In this document: positions 30,132-39,457 of the stretch, piece after piece
How positions within the stretch are numbered: the stretch's first letter is position 1
Layout: the number at the start of each line of letters is the position of its first letter
Assembly: GCF_000588875.1 (NCBI RefSeq)
Contig: NZ_JEMV01000002.1
Span: forward strand, 62,001-126,000
DNA from: Sphingobium sp. Ant17
Lineage (GTDB): Bacteria; Pseudomonadota; Alphaproteobacteria; Sphingomonadales; Sphingomonadaceae
Direction of reading: 5' to 3'
DNA: 64,000 nucleotides
Position numbers and translations under genes: made by a program
The notes under the pieces: model-generated
Databases searched by the model: none
The model's input: only the letters and a program-made list of their open reading frames with translations
Told to the model about the DNA's origin: nothing

Positions 30132-32799
30132 TCAAGCGGCCAGCTTGCGCAGCACATATTGCAGGATACCGCCGTTCAGGAAATATTCCAGCTCGTTGAT
30201 GGTATCGATCCGGCACAGCGCGGTGAAGGTGAAGGTCGAACCGTCGGCGCGCTTGACGATGACGTCCACGTCCTGGCGTGGCTTGAGGCCCGCGACATTC
30301 TGGATGGTGAAGCTTTCGTCGCCGGTCAGGCCCAGCGTATCCTTGCTTTCGCCATCCTTGAACTGGAGCGGCAGCACGCCCATGCCGACCAGGTTCGAGC
30401 GATGGATACGTTCGAAGCTTTCGACGATGACCGAGCGCACGCCCAGCAGGTTGGTGCCCTTGGCCGCCCAGTCGCGCGACGAACCGGTGCCATATTCCTT
30501 GCCGCCGATGACGACCAGCGGCGTGCCGTCGGCCTTGTGCTTCATCGCCGCGTCATAGATGGGCATGACTTCGCCTTCATAGCGGGTCATGCCGCCTTCG
30601 ACGCCGTCCAGCATCTGGTTCTTGATGCGGATGTTGGCGAAGGTACCGCGCATCATGACTTCATGATGGCCACGCGCGCGCCATAGCTGTTGAAGTCGGC
30701 CTGGGCGACCTGATGCTCGCTCAGCCACTGGCCGGCGGGGCTGCTCGCCTTGATCGAACCGGCGGGGGAGATGTGGTCGGTGGTGATCGAGTCGCCGAAG
30801 ATCGCCAGCGGCTTCGCTTCGATGATATCGTTGACCGGCGCCGGGGTCATGCTCAGCCCTTCAAAATAGGGCGGGTTGGCGACATAGGTAGAGCCTGCGC
30901 GCCAGCTATAGGTGTCCGAGCCGGTCACGTCGATCGCCTGCCAATGGGCGTCGCCCTTATAGACATTCTCGTAGCGCGCCTGGAACATCGCACGGTCCAT
31001 GCAGCCTGCCATGGTCGATGCGACCTCGGCATTAGTGGGCCAGATGTCCTTGAGATACACGTCGTTGCCAGCGGTGCTGACGCCGATCGGCGTGGTGATG
31101 AAATCTTCGATCACCGTGCCCTTGAGCGCATAGGCCACGACCAGCGGGGGGCTGGCAAGGAAGTTGGCGCGCACGTCGGGCGACACGCGCCCTTCGAAGT
31201 TGCGGTTGCCCGAAATGACGGCGGCCGCGACCAGGCTGTTTTCGTTGATTGCCGCGCTGATAGCAGGGGCCAGCGGCCCGGAATTGCCGATGCAGGTGGT
31301 GCAGCCATAGCCAACCAGGTTGAAGCCGATCGCGTCCAGATGCTCCTGGAGGCCTGCCTTATTGAAATAGTCGGTGACGACTTGGCTGCCGGGGGCCAGC
31401 GAGGTCTTGACCCAAGGCTTGGGCTTGAGGCCCAGCTCATTCGCCTTCTTGGCGACGAGGCCCGCGGCGACCATGACGCCGGGGTTCGACGTGTTGGTGC
31501 AACTGGTGATGGCGGCGATAGTGACGTCGCCGTCGCCGATGTCGAAATCCTCGCCTTCGACCGGAACGCGCTGCTGCGCCTTCTTGTAGACATTGGCCAG
31601 GTCAGCGTTGAACACGTCATCGACTTCCGGCAGCGACACGCGATCCTGCGGGCGCTTGGGACCGGCGAGGCTGGGGACGACTGTCGACAGGTCGAGTTCC
31701 AGCGTGTCGGTGAAGACCAGATCGGCGGTGGGATCGATCCAGAAGCCTGCTGCTTGGCATAGGCTTCGACCAGCGCGAGATTTTCGTCGCTGCGGCCGGT
31801 CAGGCGCATATAATCGATCGTCTTGTCGTCGATGCCGAAGAAGCCGCAGGTCGCGCCATATTCCGGGGCCATGTTCGCGAGCGTCGCACGGTCGGCGAGG
31901 CTGAGCGACGCCAGGCCCGGGCCGAAATATTCCACGAAACGGCCAACGACGCCCTTCTTGCGCAGCATTTCGGTGCAGGTCAGCACCAGGTCGGTGGCGG
32001 TCACGCCTTCGTTCATCGTGCCGATCAGCTTGAAGCCGACGACTTCGGGGATGAGCATGGAGACGGGCTGGCCCAGCATCGCCGCTTCCGCCTCGATCCC
32101 GCCGACGCCCCAGCCGAGCACGCCCAGGCCGTTGACCATCGTGGTGTGGCTGTCGGTGCCGACGCAGGTGTCGGGATAAGCGACCATGGCGCCATCGGTA
32201 TCTTTGCTCGACCAGACGGCCTGCGCGATATTTTCCAGGTTCACCTGATGGCAGATGCCGGTGCCGGGGGGCACGGCGTAGAAATTGTTGAGCGACTTGC
32301 TGCCCCATTTGAGGAAGTCGTAGCGCTCCATATTGCGCTGATATTCGATTTCCACATTCTGTTCGAACGCCTTGGGCGTACCGAATTCATCGACCATGAC
32401 CGAGTGGTCGATGACGAGATGGACGGGCACCTGCGGGTTGATCTTGCTGGCGTCCGCGCCGAGCGCGTTCATCGCGTCGCGCATGGCGGCCAGATCGACC
32501 ACGCAAGGCACGCCGGTGAAATCCTGAAGCAGTACGCGCGCGGGGCGATACTGGATCTCGCGCTGGGCCTTGCCCCGGTCATTCTGCCAATCGACGATCG
32601 CCTGAATGTCCTCGACCGTCACGGTGACGCCATCTTCGAAGCGGAGCAGGTTTTCGAGCAGCACCTTCATCGAGAAAGGCAGGCGCGAAACGTCTCCAAG
32701 TTTAGCGGCGGCCTTTTCGAGCGAATAAAAAGCGATGTCCTTGCCGTCGACATTCAAAATGTCGCGGGTGCCGAGCGTGTCCTGTCCGATGGCGGTCAT
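30132..32799 (-). CDS. acnA: Aconitate hydratase AcnA, with two apparent frameshifts (31746-31747 and about 30674)
   Basis: Restored length is 889 residues, right for the AcnA/IRP1-type aconitase of the TCA cycle (citrate to isocitrate, [4Fe-4S] cluster). The start is ATG 32799 ([13 protein letters not shown]). Cluster ligands are in [11 protein letters not shown] and [29 protein letters not shown] and [13 protein letters not shown] are also typical. The first frame ends after EAYAKQQ; one G/C restored at 31746-31747 gives [10 protein letters not shown]. The second ends at FNSYGAR; one G/C restored at about 30674 gives [16 protein letters not shown]. Both repairs are one-base and recreate canonical sequence, so a non-functional gene is unlikely. 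Confidence 0.93.
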
Positions 32800-33097
32800 A
32801 AGTTGTGCGTCTCCTCGCAAATGCCGCGGCCATGCGGAGGCAAGATGACGCTTTCCACCCGTCTCTCGCCGACCGGCCCGATGGTCCGGGCAGCAAGGTG
32901 GAGGGATGCGCCCCAACCGTCGGCCGAAGCGGGTATGTCCCGATATCGCAGCGCCATACAGACTGCCGCGCCCAAGTCAAATGGACAAAGCAACCGTTGC
33001 ACCTTTGGGGGAGGCGCATTTATTGCGCGCGCCTGGACAAAGCGGGAAACAACCGGACGGAAAGGCGTTGGAGCCGAACGAGAGGGGGACTTCCGCC

Positions 33098-33310
33098 ATG
33101 CTGCCTTCCACGATTCCAAACGCCAGCGGCCATATCGGCCTCTATCGCCCCGGTGGCGCGATGCGCTGTCCTGATTGCGGGCAGAGCCAGTGGCTGATCG
33201 GCCGGGTTATGGCGGAATGCGCCTGTTGCGAAGCAGCCCTGCCGCTGGACCTTGGCTATCGGGCGTGGCTGGACATCAGCAACGCCCCGCCCCGATCCCT
33301 GCGAATTTGA
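33098..33310 (+). CDS. Small zinc-ribbon-like hypothetical protein
   Basis: A 70-residue protein starting at ATG 33098, ten bases after AGAGGGGG. Two Cys pairs, MRCPDCGQ and ECACCEAALP, are about 17 residues apart, the spacing of a treble-clef or zinc-ribbon module. The frame is open much further upstream but that part has no good start and overlaps the acnA upstream region. Its stop meets the end of the convergent DUF885 gene with no gap. No named family recognised. Confidence 0.65.
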   Translation: MLPSTIPNASGHIGLYRPGGAMRCPDCGQSQWLIGRVMAECACCEAALPLDLGYRAWLDISNAPPRSLRI

Positions 33311-35064
33311 TCAGCGCGCTTTTTCGGCCGCAATCCAACTATCGATCTGGCTTTCCAGCACGGTCAGCGGCACCGCGCCTTGTGCGAGAACCGCTTCATG
33401 GAAGCGGCGCAGGTCGAACTTTGCGCCCAAGGCCGCTTCGGCTTTCGTCCGCAACCCCCTGATCCTGATTTCGCCGAGCTTGTAGCCCAGCGCCTGGCCC
33501 GGCCAACTGATGTAGCGATTGACCTCTGCATCGATATTGGCCGCAGACAGTGCGCTGTTGTCGGCCATGAAGGCGACGGCGCGCGCCTTGTCCCAGCCCT
33601 TGGCGTGGATGCCGGTATCGACCACCAGACGGCAGGCACGCCACATTTCGTAAGACAGGCGGCCCATCATCTTTTCAGGCGTGTCGTAGAGCCCCATCTC
33701 TTCACCCAGAAATTCGGTATAGAGCGCCCATCCTTCGACATAGGCAGTAAAGCCCGCAAGATATTTGCGGAAGGGCGGCAGCGGCAATTCCTGTTGCAAG
33801 GCGATCTGATTGTGATGACCCGGCACCGCCTCATGCGCGGTCAGCGCGGGCAGTTCCCAGAAGGGCCGCTGGTCGAGCTTGGACGTGTTGACGAAATAGG
33901 TGCCAGCGATACCGCTTTCCGGCGCACCGGGCATATAATAAGCGGTGGTGGTGCCTTCCGCTTCGGCCTCTGGAATGGCTTTGAGGCCATAGGGCAGACG
34001 CGGTAGGGTGTTGAAATAGCGCGGCAGCAGGCCGTCGATCGCCTTCGCCTGACGCGCGGCGACCTGGAGCAGTTCTTCGGGGGATTTGGCATAGTAGCGA
34101 GGGTCGGTGCGTAGATGCTCAATGAAGGCGGTGCGGCTGGGATAGCCTGCCTTGGCTGCCACATCGTCCATGCGGGCACGGATGCGGGCGACTTCGGACA
34201 GGCCGATGGCGTGAATCTGGTCGGGGGTCAGGTCGGTGGTCGTATGCGTCCGCACCCGGCTGGCATACCAGGCCGCGCCGCCCGGCAGGGTCGCCGCGCT
34301 ATCGCTCTTGCGGCAGGCGGGCTGATAATCCTTCACGAACAGGTCATGCCATTTGCCATATTCGGGCGTGATGACATCGCGGATCAGGGTGATGGCGCGC
34401 GCCTGCATCGCGGACCAATCGGCGTCGCTGATTGTGCGGGGCTTGGGGCGGGTTAACGGCTCGTAGAAGCGGGTCGCTTCCGGCTTGCCCGCGACGATAC
34501 CGCTGATGGTGGCGGCATAATTGCCGAGGACGGAGCAAGGCAGAACATAGCCGCCCTCGATCGCCTGCCGGGTGATGGCGAGGCGTCGCCATTTTGTTTC
34601 GGGTAGAGCGACAGGCGGGTGAGATAGCTGTCATAGTCGGCGCGGTCGTAGAAAGGCAGGCCGTCGCCCATTCCTGCAAAACCCTGATGCCAGCCATAAT
34701 AGGTGGTGAACAGCATCAGCCTTTCGGCTTGGTGTGCCTCCCCCGCTATGTCGTCGCGGAGCATCCACAGCAGCACGGCGCGGTTGACTCGGTCGGCGGG
34801 GGCGAGCATCGTCTCGCCGATTGCTTCCAGCCGGGCAACGAAGGCCTGTTCGGCCTTGATCTGCGCGGCGCGGGCGGTGAGCGACAGGTCGTAGATGCGG
34901 TCATCATAGGTGCGGACGCCACGCGCGGTGGCCTCGACCGGATGGGTGGAGAGCCACCAGTTCCAGTGATCGTCCATGACCTGTGATAGAGTGTCGCGGG
35001 GCGTTTGGGCCTGGGCCAGAACGGGCGTGGCGACGGAGAGGAGAAACAGAAATATCTTGCGCAT
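33311..35064 (-). CDS. Exported DUF885 family (putative M32/M3-like) peptidase, with apparent frameshift at 34582-34583
   Basis: About 584 residues after repair. Signal peptide FLFLLSVATPVLAQAQ, then LYPKQNGDA, where the frame breaks; one G/C restored at 34582-34583 continues LAITRQAIEGGYVLP and then YEPLTRPKPRTISDADW. The C-terminal domain has the putative zinc motif LTAHEAVPGHHNQIALQ (HExxPGHH) and EGWALYTEFLGEEMG, both diagnostic of DUF885. The family is thought to be metallopeptidases, but substrate is poorly defined. Lipobox absent, so soluble periplasmic or secreted. Fits the peptidase-rich content of this window. Confidence 0.87.
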
Positions 35065-35107
35065 GACGCAAGGGGATCGCGTGTCCCCGGCGGTTTGGCA
35101 AGGGGTT

Positions 35108-35311
35108 TCAGGCGGGCGCTACGCCATCAGCCTCGACGATATCGTCGCCCATATAAAAGCCCTGAACGCGCACCCGTTTTTCGACAAGATCGACGGGTAC
35201 GCGTAGCAGGACGAGGCGGTAGGTGCCGCCAAGATCGCGCCGAAACAGAAAACCGGCGGCGTCGCGAACGAGCCGCCCGGTTTCATCCACGCCTGCGCCA
35301 GACTCTGTCAT
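35108..35311 (-). CDS. Small conserved hypothetical protein (possibly DUF5818-like)
   Basis: A 67-residue protein with segments GRLVRDAAGFLFRRDLGGTYRLVL and LRVPVDLVEKRVRVQGFYMGDD, a beta-rich OB-like pattern seen in small sphingomonad proteins; I believe this is DUF5818, but this is from memory. It starts four bases after the stop of the DUF1328 gene, so both probably share the EcfG-type promoter at 35541-35565. Confidence 0.65.
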   Translation of the reverse strand: MTESGAGVDETGRLVRDAAGFLFRRDLGGTYRLVLLRVPVDLVEKRVRVQGFYMGDDIVEADGVAPA

Positions 35312-35315
35312 GCGG

Positions 35316-35501
35316 TCAGTCTATCGCATCCTTGATACCCTTGCCGGCCAGCAGACCGAGCACGAGAAACAGGACGAAGACAGCCAGCGCGATGAAGAAG
35401 AGGATCTTGGCGATACCGACAAAGGTGCCAGCGGCGCCACCGAAGCCGAGAACCGCCAGCACAGCGGCGATGACGAGCGAGATGACTGCGAGTTTCAACA
35501 T
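35316..35501 (-). CDS. DUF1328 (YtjA-like) small membrane protein
   Basis: A 61-residue two-span membrane protein: [19 protein letters not shown] and [23 protein letters not shown], the standard DUF1328 architecture. Function unknown; homologues are often stress-induced. A perfect EcfG-type promoter (GGAAC-N16-CGTT) lies 40 bases upstream, so it is very likely part of the general stress regulon controlled by the ecfG/phyR locus elsewhere in this window. Confidence 0.9.
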   Translation of the reverse strand: MLKLAVISLVIAAVLAVLGFGGAAGTFVGIAKILFFIALAVFVLFLVLGLLAGKGIKDAID

Positions 35502-35540
35502 GATGATCCGTCCCTTTCGATGGAAATATTATGTTTTCCG

Positions 35541-35565
35541 AACGGATGAGGTCGCGGAGGGTTCC
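35541..35565 (-). promoter_or_regulatory. EcfG-type promoter for the DUF1328 gene
   Basis: On the minus strand GGAAC (35565-35561), a 16-base spacer and CGTT (35544-35541) match the EcfG consensus exactly. Direction and distance (40 bases to ATG 35501) fit transcription of the DUF1328 gene and the 67-residue gene behind it. Confidence 0.8.
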
Positions 35566-35576
35566 CCCGTGCCGGG

Positions 35577-36575
35577 TCAGACCCAGCCTTCCAGCACTTG
35601 ATTGGGTGGACGGTGTCCATCGACCCAGCTGCGAATGTTGGCGATGACGCGCGCGCCGGTCGCGTCGCGGCCCTCGAACGTGGCCGATCCCATATGCGGC
35701 AGCAATACGACATTGGCGAGGTCGAACAGGCGCGCATCGACCGCCGGTTCATGGGTATAGACGTCAAGGCCTGCGCCAGCGATCCGCCCTTCGTCCAGGG
35801 CGACGATCAACGCCGTCTCGTCGGTGATTTCGGCGCGGGAGGTGTTGATGAGATAGGCGTCGGGACGCATCAGTGCGATCCGTCGCGCATCGATCAGCCC
35901 GCGACTGTCGGCATTGAGCGGGCAGTGGATCGAGATGATGTCGCAGGCCGAAAGCAAACCGTCGACATCGCCCACCCATTCCGCCTCCAATTCCTGCTCC
36001 ACCTCGAACGGCAGGCGGTGGCGGTTATGATAAGCGATCGACAGGCCAAAGGCGCGGGCGCGGCGGGCAACGGCACGACCGATACGGCCCATGCCGATAA
36101 TGCCCAGCTTCTTGCCACCGATACGATGGCCCAGCATGCCCGACGGGCTCCAGCCGCGCCACTGGCCCGACCGGACGAGCTTTTCCCCCTCCGCCAGGCG
36201 GCGGGGCACGGACAGGATCAGCGCCATGGTCATGTCGGCTGTATCCTCGGTCAGGACGCCCGGCGTGTTGGTGACGATGATCCGCTTTGCCTGCGCAGCG
36301 GCCAGGTCGATATGATCGACCCCGGCCCCGAAACTGGCGATGAGCTGCAATCGCTCCGGCGCGCCGTTCAACAGGGCGGCGTCGATGGTGTCGTTGATGG
36401 TCGGCACCAGCACGTCGCACTGCGCCATCGCGCGGGCGAGTTCGGTGCGGCTCATCGGTGCGTCGCCGACATTGAAGCTGGCGTCGAACAGTTCGGCCAT
36501 GCGCGCCTCGACATTGGGCGGCAGGCGGCGCGTGACGATGACGCGCGGCTTGGCAGGGCGCATTTTTTTGGCCAT
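35577..36575 (-). CDS. D-isomer-specific 2-hydroxyacid dehydrogenase (glyoxylate/hydroxypyruvate reductase-like)
   Basis: A 332-residue NAD(P)-dependent enzyme. LQLIASFGAGVDHID, the Rossmann motif LGIIGMGRIGRAVARRARAFG, the catalytic Arg in LINTSRAEITDE (Arg in place of the more usual NTSRG context), Glu in the GAGLDVYTHEP segment and His in VVLLPHMGSAT form the full catalytic set. GhrB-type reductases act on glyoxylate or hydroxypyruvate; phosphonate or lactate-type activity cannot be excluded. The start is ATG 36575 (MAKKMRPAKPR); the longer open frame overlaps the divergent SH3 gene and is spurious. Confidence 0.9.
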   Translation of the reverse strand: MAKKMRPAKPRVIVTRRLPPNVEARMAELFDASFNVGDAPMSRTELARAMAQCDVLVPTINDTIDAALLNGAPERLQLIASFGAGVDHIDLAAAQAKRIIVTNTPGVLTEDTADMTMALILSVPRRLAEGEKLVRSGQWRGWSPSGMLGHRIGGKKLGIIGMGRIGRAVARRARAFGLSIAYHNRHRLPFEVEQELEAEWVGDVDGLLSACDIISIHCPLNADSRGLIDARRIALMRPDAYLINTSRAEITDETALIVALDEGRIAGAGLDVYTHEPAVDARLFDLANVVLLPHMGSATFEGRDATGARVIANIRSWVDGHRPPNQVLEGWV

Positions 36576-36665
36576 GGCCCAGCCGCTATGCCCGCCTGCT
36601 GCGTCGGTCAAGCGGTTATGCGGGAATGACTGTCGCGATGGCGCGCGGCGGGCTAAGGAAGCATC

Positions 36666-37163
36666 ATGGGTGACATGGGAAATGGGTCGGGAATGAAGCT
36701 GTTGATGCTGGGTGCGGGCGTGGCGGTGGCGCTGGGTATGGCGGGCACAAGTCTTGCCGCGCCGGGCAGGCCGACGCCCTATTGGGCCTCTATCGCGCAG
36801 GACGAGGCCCGCATGCGCGTGGGGCCGAGCCTGGATTACCCGTCCAACTGGGTCTATCGCCGCCGCGACCTGCCGGTGAAGGTCGTGCAGGTGCTGGGGC
36901 TTTGGCGCAAAGTGGAAGACCCGGACGGTACGCAAGGGTGGATGCATGTGCGCCTGCTCAGCGATACCGCGACCGGCATCGTCAAGGCGCAGGTCGCCCC
37001 GCTGCGGCAATCGGCAAGCGATGGCGCACGGACCGTCTTTCGGGCCGAGCGCGGCGTGGTGGGCCGACTGTCCGACTGTTCGGGCGGATGGTGCCGTTTA
37101 GACGTGCGGGGCCAGCGCGGCTATGTGAAGGCCAGCGACGTGTGGGGCGCGACCGACCAATAG
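36666..37163 (+). CDS. Exported SH3-domain protein
   Basis: A 165-residue protein with a signal peptide (LLMLGAGVAVALGMAGTSLAAP) and two bacterial SH3-like repeats: residues about 44-95 (ARMRVGPSLDYPSNWVYRRRDLPVKVV, then WMHVRLLS) and about 105-160 (VAPLRQSASDGARTVF, then WCRLDVRGQRGYVKASDVWG). Such DUF1058/SH3_4 proteins are periplasmic and probably touch peptidoglycan. AAGGAAG six bases before ATG 36666 favours this start over ATG 36693. It is divergent from the dehydrogenase gene. Confidence 0.85.
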   Translation: MGDMGNGSGMKLLMLGAGVAVALGMAGTSLAAPGRPTPYWASIAQDEARMRVGPSLDYPSNWVYRRRDLPVKVVQVLGLWRKVEDPDGTQGWMHVRLLSDTATGIVKAQVAPLRQSASDGARTVFRAERGVVGRLSDCSGGWCRLDVRGQRGYVKASDVWGATDQ

Positions 37164-37342
37164 GATCGGACGCGCTTAACTTCGCATATTTCCCGCAAAT
37201 CTTGAAATTTTCATGTCGTATATGGTAATTTTATTACAGCGGGAAGCTGATCAAGACCATTATACTGCTGCGCCAGACATAGCATGATATCGACGTGTAG
37301 GACAGGATTGTGTAGTCCGCAGGCCCGATCGATATGTCGCCG

Positions 37343-37960
37343 TCAACGGCGGCGTTCAACTGATACCGAAAATTTCGGCACAAGTGCGCAATCCGCAGGC
37401 GCACTGCCAAAGGCGGCGCGGTCCAGGCAATTTGCGGCAGAAGCAAAGTTTGTCGCGATTGCTGCGCGCGCGATACCATTGCCCCGCATGGATGCCTCCA
37501 CGCCACCGCCTTCCACCGAGGTCGTGATTTCCCTGTTGAACAGTTCCTGGCCGTTGTCGATCCGCACTAGTCGATAGTGTAGCGTGACACTCGCCCTATT
37601 TCGTGTTGCTATGCGAATGGGCGTATGGCTCCCCACCCAGCGAGCGGTCAGGCGCACGCGCGCAGCGGTCGCATCCGGTGCCAGCATATGCATGTCTTTC
37701 AGGCTATCCCGTAGCGCCTTGTTCACACTTGATCGCTTGGCGGCACCAATCCAGTTGAGTGACGTACTTTTAACGATTGAGGGCAATCCTTCGATGTCGA
37801 CAACGTCAATGCGTTGATAGAGCGGATGAGTCGCTGCGAGCGGCGTGGGTGTTTCCGGCGCGTAAGGAAGCCCGATACCAACCATCGGAATGTCACCCGC
37901 TGCGGCCGCGGCCGGTGACACTATAAGGGCGAGTATCGTAATCGTGATTCTGTTGCGCAT
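37343..37960 (-). CDS. Exported hypothetical protein
   Basis: A 205-residue protein not recognised. It has a signal peptide (ITITILALIVSPAAAAAG), a VVDIEGLPSIVKSTSLNW segment, and a beta-rich middle (VRLTARWVGSHTPIRIATRN, then VTLHYRLVRIDNGQELFNREI). Two Cys near the C-terminus (ANCLDRAAFGSAPADCALVPKF) could form a disulfide. It probably sits in the periplasm. Its neighbours do not suggest a role. The 179 bases between it and the SH3 gene are AT-rich by local standards but show no clear gene. Confidence 0.65.
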   Translation of the reverse strand: MRNRITITILALIVSPAAAAAGDIPMVGIGLPYAPETPTPLAATHPLYQRIDVVDIEGLPSIVKSTSLNWIGAAKRSSVNKALRDSLKDMHMLAPDATAARVRLTARWVGSHTPIRIATRNRASVTLHYRLVRIDNGQELFNREITTSVEGGGVEASMRGNGIARAAIATNFASAANCLDRAAFGSAPADCALVPKFSVSVERRR

Positions 37961-38047
37961 GACGATGTTATGCGCGGATTTTATTCATCATCTCGTTAAC
38001 AAGGGAAAGGCACGAAACGAACTTTGGTTTGGGACACCGACCGCGCG

Positions 38048-39457
38048 TCACCAGGCGTAGGCTTTGGGTAATGCGCCTTCCTCCGGTGTTGCATAGCGGT
38101 CGCGCAATTTGGTCTGGCGGTTGTCGAGCGGTTGGGCGATGCCATCGATCCAGACGGCGAGCGGCGCGGAGGTCATTTCGAGCGGGTCGCCGTCCCATAG
38201 CACGACGTCCCCTGCCCGTCCGGCCTTGAGCGATCCGATGCGATCGCCAAGGCCCATGGCCTCGGCCGGGGCGGAGCTGATGGTTCGGAGCGCCTGGCCC
38301 CAGCTCAATCCGGTCGCGCCGGGCACCTTGTTCAGTGCGACCATATTGCCCGCCTGCTGCGTGGCGAGGCGCAGTTGCAGCCCCTCGTCGCGGTCCATCA
38401 GGCCCATCGAGACGGCAACGCCCGCCTTGACCATGCGGCCGACATTGCTCTGGGTGGCGGCGAGTTTTTCGAAGCTGGAGGGGAGATCGTCGAGGCCACC
38501 GGCGATGACGGGCACCTTGGCGGTGGCGATCTGTGGCGCGACCATCCAGCCTTCGGCAGCCCCGGCAAAGATGAGTTTGAGCGCGGGGAAATCCTGCCGC
38601 AGAGCAAGCACGGCAAGGATGTCCCGGGCGCTTTCGACATGGACCATGAGCGGCATGGCACCGGTCACGACCGGGACCAGGGCTTCGGCATCTATGCGGT
38701 TGAGTAAGGCGTCCTTCGATCGACCGTCATAGCTGGCAGGGGCTTTGGCATATTGCTGGGCTTCACGCAGCATCGTCTTGAAGGTCAGGATCGCGGCGGG
38801 GCGGCTGCCACCGGCGTCCTTGGCCCCCTCCTCACCCATTTCGACATATTGGAAGGCGCGCGGCTTGGTGATCGGGTTCATGTCCGCGCCGAGATCCACC
38901 ACCGCGCCTTGTCCGGCGAAAATGCCGGTGCCGGTCGAGGGGACGACGACGGCGCGGGTGATACCCGCCGTGCGGCTGATCGCGACCGGGTTGGCAAGGG
39001 GGTTGATCGCGGGGGCGACGTCGATCGCGGCGGAGAAGGGCGAGCGCGCGCTCGCATCATTGGTCGCCCCGACAGCGGGCACTTCGACCAAGCCGACGCG
39101 GGAGAAGCCGGAGACGAGGCCCGGCGTGACCCATTTGCCAGCGGCGTCGATGGTTTTCGTGCCAGGCGGTATGGCGATGCCTGCGCCTGCTGCGGTGACT
39201 TTGCCAGCGGTGATGACCACGGTGCCGTTGCGGATCGGTTCGGAGCCGTCACCGATGGCGAGAGTCGCGCCGGTGATGGCGAGGGATTGGGCGAAGGCCG
39301 GGGTGGAGATGGCAAACAGCAGGCCCGCTAGCACCGTTCGGGCTGAGTGAAGTCGAAGCCTTTCGCTGAGCGCAGCGAAGTGGCTTCGGCTTCGCTCAGC
39401 CGAGCCCTTCGACAGGCTCAGGGCGAACGGGGGGAGAGGATGGTTCTGGTCGCTCAT
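38048..39457 (-). CDS. Amidohydrolase-like protein lacking the HxH metal motif; REP element in 5' coding end
   Basis: A 469-residue amidohydrolase-fold protein exported through a signal-like segment (TVLAGLLFAISTPAFAQS). Where family members have TPGLIDxHxH it reads VTPGLVSGFSRVGLVEV, so the first metal-binding motif is missing. VHVESARDIL and VVLWDGDPLEMTSAPL keep the overall fold. It is translationally coupled (ATGA) to the intact amidohydrolase upstream, suggesting a paired, possibly heteromeric arrangement. The first 40 codons are largely made of a palindromic repeat (39334-39432) whose translation reads PFALSLSKGSAERSRSHFAA. Confidence 0.83.
   Translation of the reverse strand: MSDQNHPLPPFALSLSKGSAERSRSHFAALSERLRLHSARTVLAGLLFAISTPAFAQSLAITGATLAIGDGSEPIRNGTVVITAGKVTAAGAGIAIPPGTKTIDAAGKWVTPGLVSGFSRVGLVEVPAVGATNDASARSPFSAAIDVAPAINPLANPVAISRTAGITRAVVVPSTGTGIFAGQGAVVDLGADMNPITKPRAFQYVEMGEEGAKDAGGSRPAAILTFKTMLREAQQYAKAPASYDGRSKDALLNRIDAEALVPVVTGAMPLMVHVESARDILAVLALRQDFPALKLIFAGAAEGWMVAPQIATAKVPVIAGGLDDLPSSFEKLAATQSNVGRMVKAGVAVSMGLMDRDEGLQLRLATQQAGNMVALNKVPGATGLSWGQALRTISSAPAEAMGLGDRIGSLKAGRAGDVVLWDGDPLEMTSAPLAVWIDGIAQPLDNRQTKLRDRYATPEEGALPKAYAW
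39334..39432. repeat. Sphingomonad REP-like palindromic element inside coding sequence
   Basis: Outer arms GTTCGGGCTGAGTGAAGTCGA and the facing CCCTTCGACAGGCTCAGGGC with a nested inner palindrome around CTTCGCTGAGCGCAGCGAAG. This kind of element is highly repeated in sphingomonad genomes, usually between genes. Here it lies in frame within the 5' end of the second amidohydrolase gene, upstream of its signal-peptide core. Confidence 0.8.

Noticed and set aside
36576..37010. N-terminal extension of the 2-hydroxyacid dehydrogenase frame
   Set aside because: It overlaps the divergent SH3 gene, reads as low-complexity Arg/His-rich sequence and is not part of the family.
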